64,000 nucleotides of DNA from Prorocentrum cordatum (GCA_963575745.1 CAUYUJ010005780.1:262001-326000); one strand, 5' to 3'; positions 23,770 to 35,035 are shown, numbered from the stretch's first letter. Numbers and translations are program-made. The notes: generated by a model not told the origin, from the letters alone.

Positions 23770-24600
23770 TCAACATTGTTCGCGTTTTGGTTCACAGTGT
23801 GCTTGTAAACTGAACTCCCCTGGCCCCGACTTTTTGTAGGGGCATGTCTCCGAATGCGCTCGCGGAAATTCGGGACGCCGAACAGCACACATTCGCCCAT
23901 CCACCTGTTGTGGGGTCGGCGGAATGGCGTAAGCCTCTAGCATCAAAATGAATGCCAAATAGGCGGGTGAAGCCAGCAGGGTGAGGCCGGCCTGCAGGGG
24001 CATTTTGCAGGATTCACCCGCCCTGATATGCAAGTTTGAATGCTTCCACGGGATTCCAAACATTGGCTCAGCATCTGGGCACCACATGCGCTGCTGCAGA
24101 TCCCGAGGCTGGGGAGGGGTCTGCGGAGACGAGTACGACAGCAGAACCTCAAATACTGAAACACAGACATGATCGCAAGTAAAAACATACACCACAGAAC
24201 TCTGGTGGCTTCTGCTGCTACTAGTGGTACTCGTCTTATGCCCAACACAATCATACATTTCGAGCTTGAGTCTTGTTATCTCCCTGGGGAGGATACGGCG
24301 CGAGGGCTGGGGCGAATGCACACCTTCGACCCTCACATACTAATGGGCGATGGGCGTACGTCATGCCAGCCGCAAGAATCGGCAAATGGTGCACTCGGCA
24401 CCAGGGTATAAACCGCACGCGCACCCCACTGGGTGGCTGCGAGGCGAGCCTGAAGTTCCCCAACTGTCATTTGTTCCTCTTGCTGCTGCTACTCCTCTTC
24501 ACTGCGTTAAGCTGAAAGTACGCCCCGCTTGTGCGTGCTGACTGGTGAGTAAGGATCAGCAGCTTCGGCATGCAAAACGAGCAACGGGAGGAACTTGATC
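23770..24600. other. Unique region with overlapping long frames, unresolved
   Basis: A 188-codon minus-strand frame (23770-24336) and a plus-strand frame (24169-24411) overlap. Both have varied composition, neither has a known domain, and splice sites are unclear. Either could contain an exon. Confidence 0.2.
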
Positions 24601-24664
24601 AGAAACTATGCTAAGTCATTGGGGACAACGCGTTTCGCGGGCGCCTGCTTCGAAAAATGCCCAC

Positions 24665-24860
24665 CGCTCCTGGAAACTTGAGGGGGGGTAAAAAATTCCT
24701 CCCCGCCGCTGGGTCCGAACCGGGGGGTGAGGGCCCCCTCGTCGGCACGGGGGGGGGGAGAACGGCGACGACGACGACGATGACCACGACGACGACAACG
24801 ACTACAACAACGACGACGACGACGACGACGACGCGCGGGGCGTCCAGTCGGGAGGTGCAC
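24665..24860. repeat. G-run plus (CGA)n module, left copy
   Basis: GGGTCCGAACCGGGGGG and a G9-10 run precede a CGA/ACG trinucleotide run (24765-24835). An inverted relative lies at 27160-27330. Confidence 0.75.
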
Positions 24861-24889
24861 TAAATCTACATGACCGTGTGTATGAACAG

Positions 24890-25735
24890 CAACCACCGAA
24901 GCTTGTGGGGCCTCGAAAACGAGAAAAGAACAACACGAACAAAGGTCTGAGAAAGCCAAGCCGCGACCCGAGGGCAGAGAGCACGAGAAAACGAACTCAG
25001 AGAAAACTAAACAACAACCCAAAGGCCGAGAAAACGAGCCAATTATGAAACGAGCCAGGGTCGTAAAAAACGAGACCGCGACCCAAAGGCAAAGAAAACG
25101 AGAAAACTAGAAAACGGGCCAGAGTCGGAGGAAACTAACAACGAGAAAACGAGCCAAGGTCGGAGAAAGCAAGATCGCGACAGAAGGGCCGCGAAACCGA
25201 CACCATCATCAAACGAACAAGGGTCGAACAAAAAGCTGCGTTTGCGACACAGGGGCCAGGAAGACGAGACAACGATAAGACGAACCAGGGCCGAGAAACA
25301 AGAATGCGGCCAATGAGCAGAGAAAACACGAAATAATGACAAAAGTAACCAAGGACGGAGAAACGACACCGCGACCCAAAGGCAGAGAACACGAGGGAAC
25401 GAGAGCACGAACCTGGATCGGATAAAACCCAACAGCGACCCAAAGGGCCGAGACAATGATAACACTACGGACACAATGAGAAAACGAGACCGCGACCCAC
25501 AAATAAAGAAAACGAGAAGAATGGAAAACGGGACCGTATCGGAAAAAAAACGAGACAGCGACACAAGAGCCGCGAAAACGCGAGAACAGAAAACGAACCA
25601 GGGTCGGAGAAAACGAGACCGCGACACAAGAGGCCGAGACGACAAAACACGAGAAAACGAATCATGGTTCGGAGGAAACGAGACCGCGACGCACAGAGCG
25701 GAGCGGAGCGGAGCGGCGCCGATGTCGCCCAGAAG
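24890..25735 (+). repeat. Minisatellite of AAACGAGACCGCGACCC units
   Basis: Units of about 55-60 bp combine GAAAACGAG, ACCAGGGTCGGAG, AACGAGACCGCGACCC and AAAGGCCGAG. It ends in a short GGAGC run. All frames through it (R/D/K-rich or L/F/S-rich) are repeat translation. Confidence 0.9.
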
Positions 25736-25789
25736 GCGTCCCTAATAAGGAGCGGCGGGTGCGCCGGGGCGCCTCGAATCTGAACTCAG

Positions 25790-26045
25790 AACTCGGCCGA
25801 AATCGGAAAAAATGGAGTCGGAAACTTGGACGCTGGAGTCGGAAGGCCGGTATGGATTCGGAAAATTAGCAGCCGGAATCGGAAAACTGGGAGCCCGAAT
25901 CGGAGAGACGGGCGTGGGAGTCGGAAAATTGGGAGCTGGACTCAGAGGGATAGGAGCTGGGGTCGGAAAATTGGAACCGGAGTCGGGAAGTTCGGAGCCG
26001 GAGTCGGGAAGTTGGGAGCCGGAGTCGGAGAGATACGAGCTTCTT
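25790..26045 (+). repeat. GGAGTCGGAA minisatellite
   Basis: Short units such as GGAGTCGGAAAATTGGGAGC recur about twelve times. On the minus strand this reads as SDSGSQLPDSGSELPDSGS-like repeats immediately after the candidate first exon. Confidence 0.85.
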
Positions 26046-26058
26046 CCACCTCCTCCAC

Positions 26059-26191
26059 CTGCTGGAACTACTTCCACGTCCGAATCCTCCCCCTCGCCGA
26101 CCTTCACGTCCATAAGCTCTTTCATTATGTCAATGCGGCCTTCCTTCTTATCCGGTGTAGATCCCATTCCTTCCCCTGCTCGTTTCGCCAT
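26059..26191 (-). CDS. Candidate first coding exon, unrecognised protein
   Basis: Minus-strand frame starting ATG at 26191. It encodes 44 residues including MAKRAGEGMGSTPDKKEG and IDIMKELMDVKVGEGEDSD, then a CCAGCAG/GTGGAG donor. Eight bases before the ATG is a TGTGCAACTTGACAG acceptor, as expected for spliced-leader trans-splicing in dinoflagellates. Against it: the frame is also open upstream of the ATG, GC3 is about 52%, and the exon is surrounded by minisatellite. The donor may be skipped, in which case the frame continues as a Ser/Asp/Pro repeat. No family is recognised. Confidence 0.35.
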
Positions 26192-26204
26192 GTTTCCAAC
26201 TGTC
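26192..26204 (-). promoter_or_regulatory. Possible spliced-leader trans-splice acceptor
   Basis: On the minus strand, TTGACAG (AG at 26201-26200) follows a CTCTGTTCTGTGC pyrimidine tract eight bases before an ATG. This is an inference from dinoflagellate mRNA processing. Confidence 0.3.
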
Positions 26205-26279
26205 AAGTTGCACAGAACAGAGGAGATACGAATCAGGAGATTAAAGAGAAAACACTTTAAGATAGTATTTAGTTCAACA

Positions 26280-27000
26280 ACCGCGACACACGGGCCTAGA
26301 AAACGAGAATTCGAGCGAATGAACCAAAGCCAGAGAAAACTAGACCACGACCCAAGAATCGAGAAAACGAGGAAACGCGACAACGAACCAAGGTCGGAGT
26401 AAACGACACCGCGACCCACGGGACGAGAAAACGAGACGATGAGAAAACAAGACCGCGGCCCAAGGGGCCGAGAAGACGAGGAAACGAGAAAACGAACCAG
26501 TGTCGGAGCAAACGAGACTGCGACCCAGAGGCAGCAAAAAAGCATGACAACTATTGAACTAACCAGGGTCGGAGAAAACGAGACCGCGACCTAAGGGCCT
26601 AGAAAACAAAAACAAACAAAACTAACCAACACAAGAGAGCACTGGACCGCGACCCAGGAACAAACGGTCAACTTACGAACGCAGCATCGAAGTCTCGCGA
26701 AACAGGGCCAACGATATTCACCATCGTGGCAATGCGGGCCGCCGCAAATCTTACTCGGACCACGGGGCGGGCCGACACAGAAAAACGGGCCAGGCAAAAA
26801 ACAGAAACCGGCCTGACAGGGCGGGGGAGAAGGAGGGGGGCGACAGGAGGAGACAGGCCGGGCCGTCAGACCGAGGGACGGGGGGACGGGGAGGGGGAGC
26901 CCAGCAGGGAGAAAGACAATAAGGCGAGGAAACGAGATCGCGACCCAAGGGCCGAGAAAACGAGAAAAGGAACCAGGGTCGGAGGCGCCAGTTGAGCGCG
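26280..27000 (+). repeat. Minisatellite of AAACGAGACCGCGACCC units, second block
   Basis: Same unit family as 24890-25735, with a G-rich patch near 26820-26900. Together the two blocks bracket the candidate exon at 26059-26191. Confidence 0.85.
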
Positions 27001-27099
27001 CCGAACATTGACTGTAAATTTTGCCCTCACTGAGTGGGCGTCACCTCGGGCGGGCGGGCGGGACATGAAATGTAGCCACCACTCTGCGACGCGTCAATA

Positions 27100-27345
27100 T
27101 TAACGGAGCAATTCACCACAAACACTGAGGAGGCCGGCCAAACGGGCGGGACATTGAGTGAAACCTTCACCACCGTCGTCGTCGTCGTCGTCGTTGACGT
27201 CGTCGCCGCCATGGTCGTCGTCGTCGGAGTCGTCCCCCCCCGGGTTCGAACTTCCGGGGGGGGGTTCTCTCCCCACCCCTGGGGTCCGAACCCGGGGGGG
27301 AGGAGACATTCGCCGACCCCTCTCCGCCCCCTGGGGGGGCCCAAC
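27100..27345. repeat. (GTC)n plus C/G-run module, right copy (inverted)
   Basis: GTCGTCGTC runs (27172-27232) are followed by CCCCCCCCGGGTTCGAAC and GGGGTCCGAACCC. This is the reverse orientation of the 24665-24860 module. Confidence 0.7.
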
Positions 27346-27379
27346 AAGCAACCACAAAAAGCGCTTGATTAATTATTGA

Positions 27380-28230
27380 CGTCGCATCTCCAGACCCACA
27401 ACTTTTGTTCCGCGCCTAAAACTTACGTAGGGGCTCTTTCCTGTTTGTGGAGCAGTGAGTGCCCGACGCGGTCGTCGTTGGGTTCCCCGGGGCTCTTTGA
27501 TCTTGTCTCTTTACTAGAAGGTTCCCCGGGTTTGTTGTTTCAAGATGTCCTTGGCTCTTTCGTCTTTGTGGAATTGGTTTCGTGCTTCCTCAACTCCTTG
27601 GTCTTAGTTTCCTGGTTACTTGGTCTTGGTTCCGTGGCTCATTTGTCTTGGTTCCCAGGTTCCTTGGTAGCTGTTCATGGGTGCCTTGTTTCCTCGCTCG
27701 TGATTACTGGGCAATTGGTCTTGGCTCCTTTGCCTAGGTTCCTTGGCTCATGGTTTATGTTCTCACGAATGAAACTGTGCCTAAAGCTTCTTACGTGTGT
27801 TTCAAGAAACTGGTGGGTGCGGTACCCAAATGGCGCCGGCCTTTCCAGAGGTTCATTGGTCTTGTTTCCATCCCAAAAAACTGTCCCTGGGTTTCCTTGT
27901 CCTTGTTTCCTTACAGAGCGTTGTCCAGGATCGTTAGTCTTGGTTCGTTGGCTCATTGGTCTTGGTGTCATGGTTTCTGTGTCTTGGTTCCTTGGATCAT
28001 TGGCTCCTTGGGGACCTCGGTTCTTTGATCCGTGGCTCCTTTACCTAGATATTCGGTCTTGGTTCCTTAGTCGTGGTCTCCTGGTCTTGGTTTCATGGTT
28101 CCCTAACCCTTGTTCCTTGGTTCCTTGGTTTTGGTCTTCGGTTACTTGGTTTTGGCTCCTCGATCTTGATCCCGTGGCTCCTTTGGAATCGCACAACCTT
28201 CTCTCAGGGCATCGCCCAATCTTCCGTAGC
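27380..28230 (+). repeat. CTTGGTTCC-rich minisatellite
   Basis: Short degenerate units of TTGGTCTTGGTTCCTTGG type recur throughout. The 318-codon plus-strand frame is F/L/S/W-rich repeat translation. Confidence 0.75.
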
Positions 28231-29560
28231 CTAATTCTACCCACTCGTGCTTTATTTAGAAAGCGTTATCCGGAAACAAGTCACGCCATCTTTTTCTACT
28301 ATGGTACAGAATGTGCTTGTTTGTTTGATTGATTGTTTCCTCTGTTGTGTCTCGCTCTCTCTTTCTCGCTCTCGCTTCTCCTTTATTCGTCTCACCCCTT
28401 CCCATCCCTTCTCGCCACCCCCTCTGTCCTCCGACTTACCCTCCCCCCCTTTTGCAACCTCATCCCGTCTGACTTCCCTCCGTTTTCACCCCCCCCCCCT
28501 TTCATCTCCCCTTGCCCCTGGGGCACATGCTCTACGAAATGAGCGGTGGGATACGGCGGACCATCGATCGCGCTAAAATAACTGCAGGTCGATTCAACTG
28601 CTGTTGGTCGTTGGAAAATAACGACTTCTCCAAAAGAGCCGTCAACACCGCTGCACGGAACATCCGCCACCCCAGGGGAGGGGCGAGGCACCAAACTGAC
28701 CCTCGTCGCCCACGCTGTCCTCGCGCGCTCCCCTGCACAGATCAGCTGGCATCAAAGAAGACGAACTTTGTCTGTCTTCACCGAGGCCAGAACTCCCTGA
28801 TAATGAGATCCCCTCCCTGCGATACATACCTTACCAAAACCACCTGCCCATTCATCCGCGCGTTCCTAACCGTGCAAGCCAAGACGCGCGATCATTTTTG
28901 AGCACTCGCGCGTACCCCTGGGGACGGGCAACTCTCCTGCCAGGACTGCGAAGCATGATCGCACCCGCACCCCTTTGCGGGGGAACGCTCGGGGGGGACA
29001 GGCTCGAGAGGGAAACATCGAGCTTGAATCGACGATACAAGCCTATAGATCAGCGATGTGCCCCGATGGTGGGTCCACGCGCTCCTGGACGGGAAACACA
29101 GTCGGGCCCTATCGGCGATTGGGGGTTGATCTGATATTTTTAACCGCAGGTGGCAATTAAGAAGCATCCCTGCGATATCTTTAGCGCCGAAGCGAAGCGA
29201 ACATAAAATTCGCCACACCAAGCCGCGCGCATAAATAATTATTCCTCGCCCTCATCCTCCCTGTCCTTCTCCTCGTCCTCCTCCTTTTGTACGTTGGACC
29301 GACCTGGGCGTGAACGCAGTGGCGTTTGCGCCATGTGTGGAAAATTCGGACATGCCGATGGACGAATCCGCGGGAAAAAAACTTGCGGGCGCCGCAGTAA
29401 ATGAACTAGGTAAAGGAACGGATAGGACGAGTAAGAACGAGCAGGCGCCCGTGAGGTCCTCGAGGTCGGCGCTGACCTTACGATCAGTACCCGCAGTAAG
29501 TAAGACCCCTAGTAGGTAATACCCCTGATGGTTCAATCGTAGCGCCTCCTCGGATGGCAA
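28231..29560. other. Mostly unique DNA, no confirmed exon
   Basis: A C/T-rich tract (28330-28510) is followed by unique sequence. Plus-strand frames at 28512-28901 and 29310-29519 and a minus-strand frame at 29252-29560 are all varied in composition, but none has supporting splice sites or motifs. Part of 28990-29130 resembles 36255-36400 (GGGAAACATCGAGCT and GGGCCCTATCG words). Confidence 0.3.
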
Positions 29561-30995
29561 GGATTAAACAATAAGATGCAGGGCGCGTCGCCGAGTGAGC
29601 GATCGCAGCTCTGTGGCAGGCGAAGCGCATGCGATCTTCCCTCGCTCACCCGTCCTCCAGTCAACCCCCGCCTGCATACCATCATCCAATCGCGCGGCTT
29701 GGCGTGCTGCGTGGCAAAGAATCATAGCCGCAATGAGCTTTGTACGGCCCCTCCTGCCAGCAGCAAGCCCGTTCTTTTAGATGGCAGTAGGCCCGCTCTT
29801 CGGTTCCCAAGTGGAGGGGCCACCGCCGCCGCATTAATGTCGGTGCGCGGATGGGGAGGCGAGAATAGGTCAACTGCGCGCCGTCTGGCAGGCCTGCGAG
29901 GTCGAAGGCTGGCCTGTTGGCGGACTTGCTGTATGCTACCCGTCCTGTGACTGTGCGCTACCAAGTGGCGGCAGAGTTAGGCCAGCCCGCGCCGGGATAA
30001 GGCTGGCCTGAAGGCAGCGCAGCGGTACCAACTATTAAAAATAGGCCCTGCTGCAAAGACACAATCTGGTCGCATTCCCCCTCCGCCATCGCCACCTCCA
30101 ACGGCGCGGCCTCCACCGACCGGGCTGGCCAGTAGGGTGAGGCAGGCTGGCTGCCCACGGGGTAACGCGGAGGGCAGGGAGAAGCGAGGCAAGAAAACTG
30201 CGAGGCGATACGCGCAATGAGGGGGGTTGGCGGGTCAAGACAGCACTGCGGGATCAGTCAATGCGGAGGCCCGAGCGCGCGCGCTGCGTGCTGCAATCAG
30301 GCTTACAAGGCTTACCCTTAACCAGCCGAAAAGAGGCGTGCAACCTTGGGGCTGCGACCCAGGACTCTGTGGGATGACCCCGAACATGCGCATAGGGAGA
30401 GGCGCCGCGATCGTGTCGGGGCCGCGGTGGGGAGGATGCATGCCAGACCAAAGATGTGTGAGAATCCCATGTGGGATGTAGTTACAAAAGTGGCGTTGCG
30501 TCGCCAAAGTGCAGTTGCTGCCTCAAGTCTAGTGAGAGCGGATGTTTCTTGCAATGTGGCCCGAAGCCACAATGTGGCCCAATGCGGCGCCTGCGTCGCC
30601 AAAATGTAGTAAACGCCGCATGGTATCCACGCCGCCTCCCCCCGTCAACAAGCGCCTCCCCACCCCGGCCCCCATGCCCCTTCTCGAGGTAGGAGTGAGG
30701 CTGGGCGCGCGCAGTGAGGTCGTGGCTAGGCAACGACAGCCGCATTGGGTCAGCCCCCAAGGAGGCCCAAGTGTGAACTGTGAGTGCTGCAGTAGGGTTG
30801 TAAAAGTTAAACCCTAACCTCCAAAAAAGGAGCGCGAAATCCTTGGGCTGCGACTCAGGCTTTTGCAGGATAGTCCCGGACCTACGCACAGAGAGAGAGA
30901 GAGAGAGAACGAGAGAGAGAGAGAGGCGCCGCCAACGCATCGGGGCCGCGCGAAAAGGAGGGCGCACGGCAAGCCAGAGATGCGCGGGAGGACGC
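29561..30995 (+). repeat. Unique DNA containing a direct repeat of about 150-190 bp
   Basis: Near 30315-30470 and 30805-31000, blocks such as GGGCTGCGACYCAGG, ATGCGCATAGGGAGAGGCGC/CTACGCACAGAGAG and ATCGTGTCGGGGCCGCG recur in the same order. The second copy carries a GA run (30891-30945). Confidence 0.6.
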
Positions 30996-32130
30996 CACCA
31001 GCATGTCAAGGCCGCGCGAAAGGAGGGCGCATCGTTCCTCAGTAGGGGGAGCCCTGTAAGAGACACTACGGAAGGTACTGGCCGTGAATGTCGTGCAACC
31101 CTCTGAATTGGATGATCGCATGGTGCTGGGTGCAGGTGTCGTGGCATCCGCCATCTTACATTGCGCGCTGCTCCCTGCCTGTGAGCGACGGCTTGGGCTT
31201 CGGTGCGGCTGAGTGAAGCGTGGCCAATTGTTTCGGCGGAGGCCCCCTGCATGGTGCTCCAGGCGCGCGTTCGCGTAGGCTGTCTATACAGATATGGTGG
31301 CGGGCCTGATGCGCGCGACGCCTGGCGATGTAGTCCTTGCAAGTGGGGTCGCCGACGTTGCTGGTGAAGATGAGGAGTCGGTTGAAGATGTGGATATGCT
31401 GCCCCACCCCCGCATTGCTGCTTCGCTGCGTGCGTGGCGATTGGTGGTGCCGCGCCAGTCGGGGAGTAAGCACGCGCGCAGCGTTGCGAGTGTCAGCGCG
31501 GCCAGGTGCAGAGGGGTAGCTCTCGAATCACATGTTGTGCTATAATTTTATCACATGCTGGCCATCTGGTTGGTATTTTTGATACGGGTGGTGGTGGGTG
31601 TGCTGGTATGACTGGTTGGAATGGTGACCATGTGATAGTAATGGTGGCTTTGAGTTGGCTTCATCGGTGCGGTGCTGCTGTTGGGCGTGGTTGGTTGTTG
31701 TTGTGTTGGCTGGTCGGCCTGGGCTACTAGGTGCGCTGACGGTGGCTCGCATGGTCGCTTGTTAGAGGTTGCCGTGGTGATAAATTGTGGTAGTCTTGCT
31801 CAGCTGGGGTTTGGGCACAGGTTTGCTTGGAATGGTACGTTGCTGCGGAGTGTGGATGTGTTTGGTGATTTGTTTGTGCGAGCGTGGTGGAATTGGCGCG
31901 CTCGGTGCGTTGTCGACTTGTGCTGGTGGTGGTGTTGGAGTCGGTTTGGTCATATCTGCGTTGGTCTGTTGGACCGCGTCACTCGGGCTGTCGTGAGTGC
32001 TCCGCGAGGGTGGTAGTGTGGGTGCCAATGATTTGGGCGTAATGGCCTATAGCGTTGGTGGCGGTAATTTGGTCGGTGGTTGCTGCGTGTGTTGTGTGTG
32101 TGTGTGACCCGGTCCCTGTCCGCGGCGTAC

Positions 32131-32217
32131 CTTTTCCTGTGCAAGCTCTTCGGCACCGCCTGCACCCAGGGCTCCGCCCGCTCCGGCCGCCTGAGGCCCC
32201 GCCTTCCTGTGCCCTGT
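32131..32217 (-). CDS. Candidate exon, Ala/Gly-rich unrecognised protein
   Basis: Minus-strand, 29 codons, ending at an AAAAG/GTACGC donor. The peptide reads TGHRKAGPQAAGAGGALGAG then GAEELAQEK. A phase-0 start after CAGGGAG fits the phase-0 end of the exon at 32611, but the acceptor choice is uncertain (alternatives at 32221 and 32213). No domain is recognised. Confidence 0.35.
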
Positions 32218-32293
32218 CTCCCTGATTAAAGCTGTGCGTAGCCCGCCTAGCTTTTAGCGGAAGAGGTTCGCTCTCGCCCCGCAGACCAAAACA

Positions 32294-32330
32294 GTGTGTG
32301 TGTGTGTGTGTGCGTGTGTGTGTGTGTGCG
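32294..32330 (+). repeat. (TG)n microsatellite
   Basis: GTGTGTGTG with a few TGCG interruptions. Confidence 0.95.
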
Positions 32331-32610
32331 TGGGGAGGGGGTCAGCGTTGGCGTCGGCTTCGCTGGAGCCGCCGTTGTCGTCGTGCACGGTCGTGGTGCT
32401 GCGTCTGAGCGTACTTGGGTTGCAGATTCGCTGTAGTAGCGTGGCTGCATCACGGATGCAGGCCGCCCAATCGAATTTCGCGATGTCGGCATCGTCGTGA
32501 CATGCGTTGAGCGGTGCATGTCGTCCTGTGGGTAGTTCCTGAAGATGCTGGTAAGTCGAGACGAATTGCAGTCGCAGGGCCATGTTGTCGCGGCAATGCG
32601 TTGCGAATAC

Positions 32611-32791
32611 CTGGAGGTCCCTGCCGGATCGTGTCAATGTGGCGTACGTGGGTGGTTTGAGCATCGGTTGGTGGGCGTCGGCTTGCATGGCATCTTTGAG
32701 CTCGATTGTTTGTATGTGTCGTTGGTGTAAGTATGAAGGCAGATCGTGGGGCAGCTCTGGAACCTGGTCGTAGTGGCGGGTGCGGTAGGCA
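32611..32791 (-). CDS. Candidate exon, unrecognised protein
   Basis: Minus-strand, 60 codons plus one base. It is bounded by a GAGACAG acceptor (an in-frame TGA lies just upstream) and a CTCCAG/GTATTC donor. The peptide is clearly protein-like: AYRTRHYDQVPELPHDLPSY then LHQRHIQTIELKDAMQADAH. About two thirds of third positions are G or C, in a strand whose bias would favour A and C. If the donor is not used the frame continues to about 32340 with DIAKFDWAACIRDAATLLQR, also protein-like. No family is recognised; a transposon protein is possible. Confidence 0.45.
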
Positions 32792-34679
32792 CTGTCTCAA
32801 GATGAGACAGTGCGCCGTAGTGCGTTGCATGTGGTGGTAGTGCGGAGTAGTGTGCCAACCTGGGTGCGCAGTGGTGGTGGTGGTGGTGCGGCGTAGTGTG
32901 CTGTATGTGTGGTGGGTGGGGGAGGTCATTGTGCTGGATGGTTGCGTGGCTTAGTGGAGCAAAAGTGTAAGAAGCATGTAGCGACTGCATATGTTGCCCT
33001 GGCCAGCGTCGAAGCCTCTCACCCAGGTGAGCCCGTGAGGGCTCCCATGCAGGGTATGGGGCTGCCTGTAAGACATCTCGCTCTTGTAATGAGCGCATGA
33101 AGATGGGAACTGTCGCAACTGAGCTACGTCCTTACTGCGCGGGCGAGCGCACTGTGGGGGGGCATCGTGCTGGCCGACCATATTATGTACGTGTATGCAG
33201 TTGATCTCGGAGGCGCGTACGCCAATTATGGTCACTGTATCTTTGTGGTCCCCATGTGGGTCCATTGCAATGTCCCCTGGGGCGCGTAAGCGAAGCTTGC
33301 TTATGTCGCCCAGCCTGGCGCGTGTGCGATACGCATGGCGATATCCGTATCACTGCGGGCATCGCACTGACCAATTATGTATGAGTGCGTGCACCTGTCC
33401 TAGGAGGCGTGCGATCACGACATGGTCCCTGTGTGCTATGGCCCCCTTGTAGGACAATCCGAATGTACTGATCCTAGGAGGCGCGTGGGCAACGTTGTGC
33501 TTCTGTTCCCTTGGGTAAGATCCTTAATGCGTGTATGAGATCGAATCTTGCGACCATTTGTAAGTGTAGCTGATTAGACCGTGGAGTGATGTATGCTCGT
33601 ATATACTTGTCCTCGATCAGGTTGTGTGCCGTCTCAGTGGGCATCTGAGTGAGTGTGGTCGAGCCCATTGCGCTGCGTGATTGTTTGGTCGCGTGGGATA
33701 TATGGTGTGCGCGGCGTTGTGGTGGCCATAGGGTTGTTGGGCCGCGTAGCCATGGCTGTCTGAACGCTTTGCAGACTGCCATGTGCTAACCTGTGGGCGT
33801 CGATAGGTATGGCTCGGGTATGGCTCGGCTCGAAATTGGCGGCGTTGGGAAGCGTGCTATGTTGTCGGCTATGCATGTAGTGATTGCGTGACAGAGTCGG
33901 GCTGGGAGTGTACAGCTACCCTTGAGTTCTGTTGTGTTGCTATGTTGGCATGGTGGGCAACCGCATCTGTTTCGGCTGTGTTTTGTTGAGTGCTTGGGCT
34001 AGTTGTGGGGATTGCAATGAGCGTATCTGTGTTGTGCTCTGTGTGTGATGGCCCATTGTGCACCAGTCGGCTGTATTGTGTTGAGTAAGGTTGTCGTACT
34101 CCAGATAACTGCGTCGTGCTCTGCATTGCTCAGTTTTGGTCATTACCGTGGCTGCTGTCTCGATGTGCTGAACTGCTGCTAAAAATCGAACTGTGTCAAG
34201 TAATCTGCGGTTGTGGTTGCGTGTCTTGAGTAGTTGTGAAGCCGGTCGTTTTTTGGCATCCCCAAAATGTGTTGTGGTAGGGGTGATATACGTTGTCAAA
34301 TCCAACAGTGTCGTCGTTGAGTGCGATGAGTGCTGCCACTTCACCTTGTGTGATCTTGTTCATCCATGTATCCGTTTTGTATATATGTATATATTGTTCA
34401 TCCATGTATCCGTTGTATGTTGGTGGGTTCGGTCGTGGCTTGTGATCTGGGTTGAGTCGGTGCTGATGCATGTGTAGTGTCGCGTGATTGGGTTGTTCTC
34501 AAAGTGTTGGTGTAACTCGTTGTCTTGCGTGGCGTGTTGATAGATCAGTAGATGTCCATGGAGCATGTGTTGTTGTCTTCAGAAGTGAGTTTCGCAGCCG
34601 GCTGGGTGCTGGTAATAGTGGTCGGTGGGGATAGGTGGTCTGGTAGTTGTATTTGCTGTCTCGTGTAATTTGTCGGTGT

Positions 34680-34815
34680 GGCAACTGCCAAAGAGGCCCC
34701 CGAGAAGCCCCCAAAGGCCCCCAAGAGGCCCACGGAGGCCCCCAAGATGCCTCCAAGAGGCCCACAGGAAGCTCCCAGGAGGCCGCAAAAAGTGCCCCCA
34801 GAGGCTCACAAGATG
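34680..34815 (+). repeat. CCAAGA-type array
   Basis: Units such as GAGGCCCCCGAGAAGCCCCC and CCAAGAGGCCCAC. It runs directly into the GCCTACGG-type element at 34815, as at 17.7 kb. Confidence 0.85.
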
Positions 34816-35035
34816 CCCCCCCCTGTTCCCCCTCCCGCTCCTCCTCCTCCTCCTCCTCCTCCTCCTCCTCCTCCTCCTCTTGACTTCCCAGCCATCCTCC
34901 CCAAAGTGTTCCCCAAAAGGTTTCAACAGCGGCTGGGGAAACACATGGTCCGATAGCTTGGCAGAGCTCTTGACACATGGGCGATTCCAAAAGGCAGGGG
35001 GCGGCAGTGATTCGCCGTAGGCGTCTTCGATAAGG
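34815..35035 (-). repeat. GCCTACGG-type dispersed element, copy 3
   Basis: Plus-strand order: (CCT)n, CCATCCTCCCCAAAGTGTTC, GGGGAAACACATGGTCCGAT, AGCTTGGCAGAGCTCTTGAC, GTGATTCGCCGTAGGCGTCT. Very close to copy 2. Confidence 0.9.

Larger units (their letters stand above)
31000..34560. other. Strongly strand-skewed region (G/T-rich plus, A/C-rich minus)
   Basis: The plus strand is full of TGTGGT and GTTGTG words. Because stops are rare in the A/C-rich complement, many overlapping minus-strand frames stay open. Only two exons (32611-32791 and 32131-32217) have enough support to list. A TG microsatellite lies at 32294-32330. GTCCTAGGAGGCG-like words recur near 33400 and 33475. It may be an old transposon or a gene with unusual base use. 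Confidence 0.5.

Noticed and set aside
24890-27000. R/D/K-rich frames resembling an RS or RD-repeat protein
   Set aside because: All frames are periodic with the minisatellite. Only the short ATG exon at 26191 has independent support.
27376-28332. 318-codon plus-strand frame rich in F, L, S and W
   Set aside because: Translation of the CTTGGTTCC minisatellite. A membrane protein was considered, but periodic DNA explains it.
29290-29390. CCHC zinc-knuckle-like CAMCGKFGHADG on the plus strand
   Set aside because: The last cysteine of the motif is missing and the frame stops soon after.
30482-34344. Many minus-strand frames of 80-290 codons
   Set aside because: The A/C-rich strand has few stops, and different frames look equally protein-like at the same place. 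Only two segments with splice-site support were kept.
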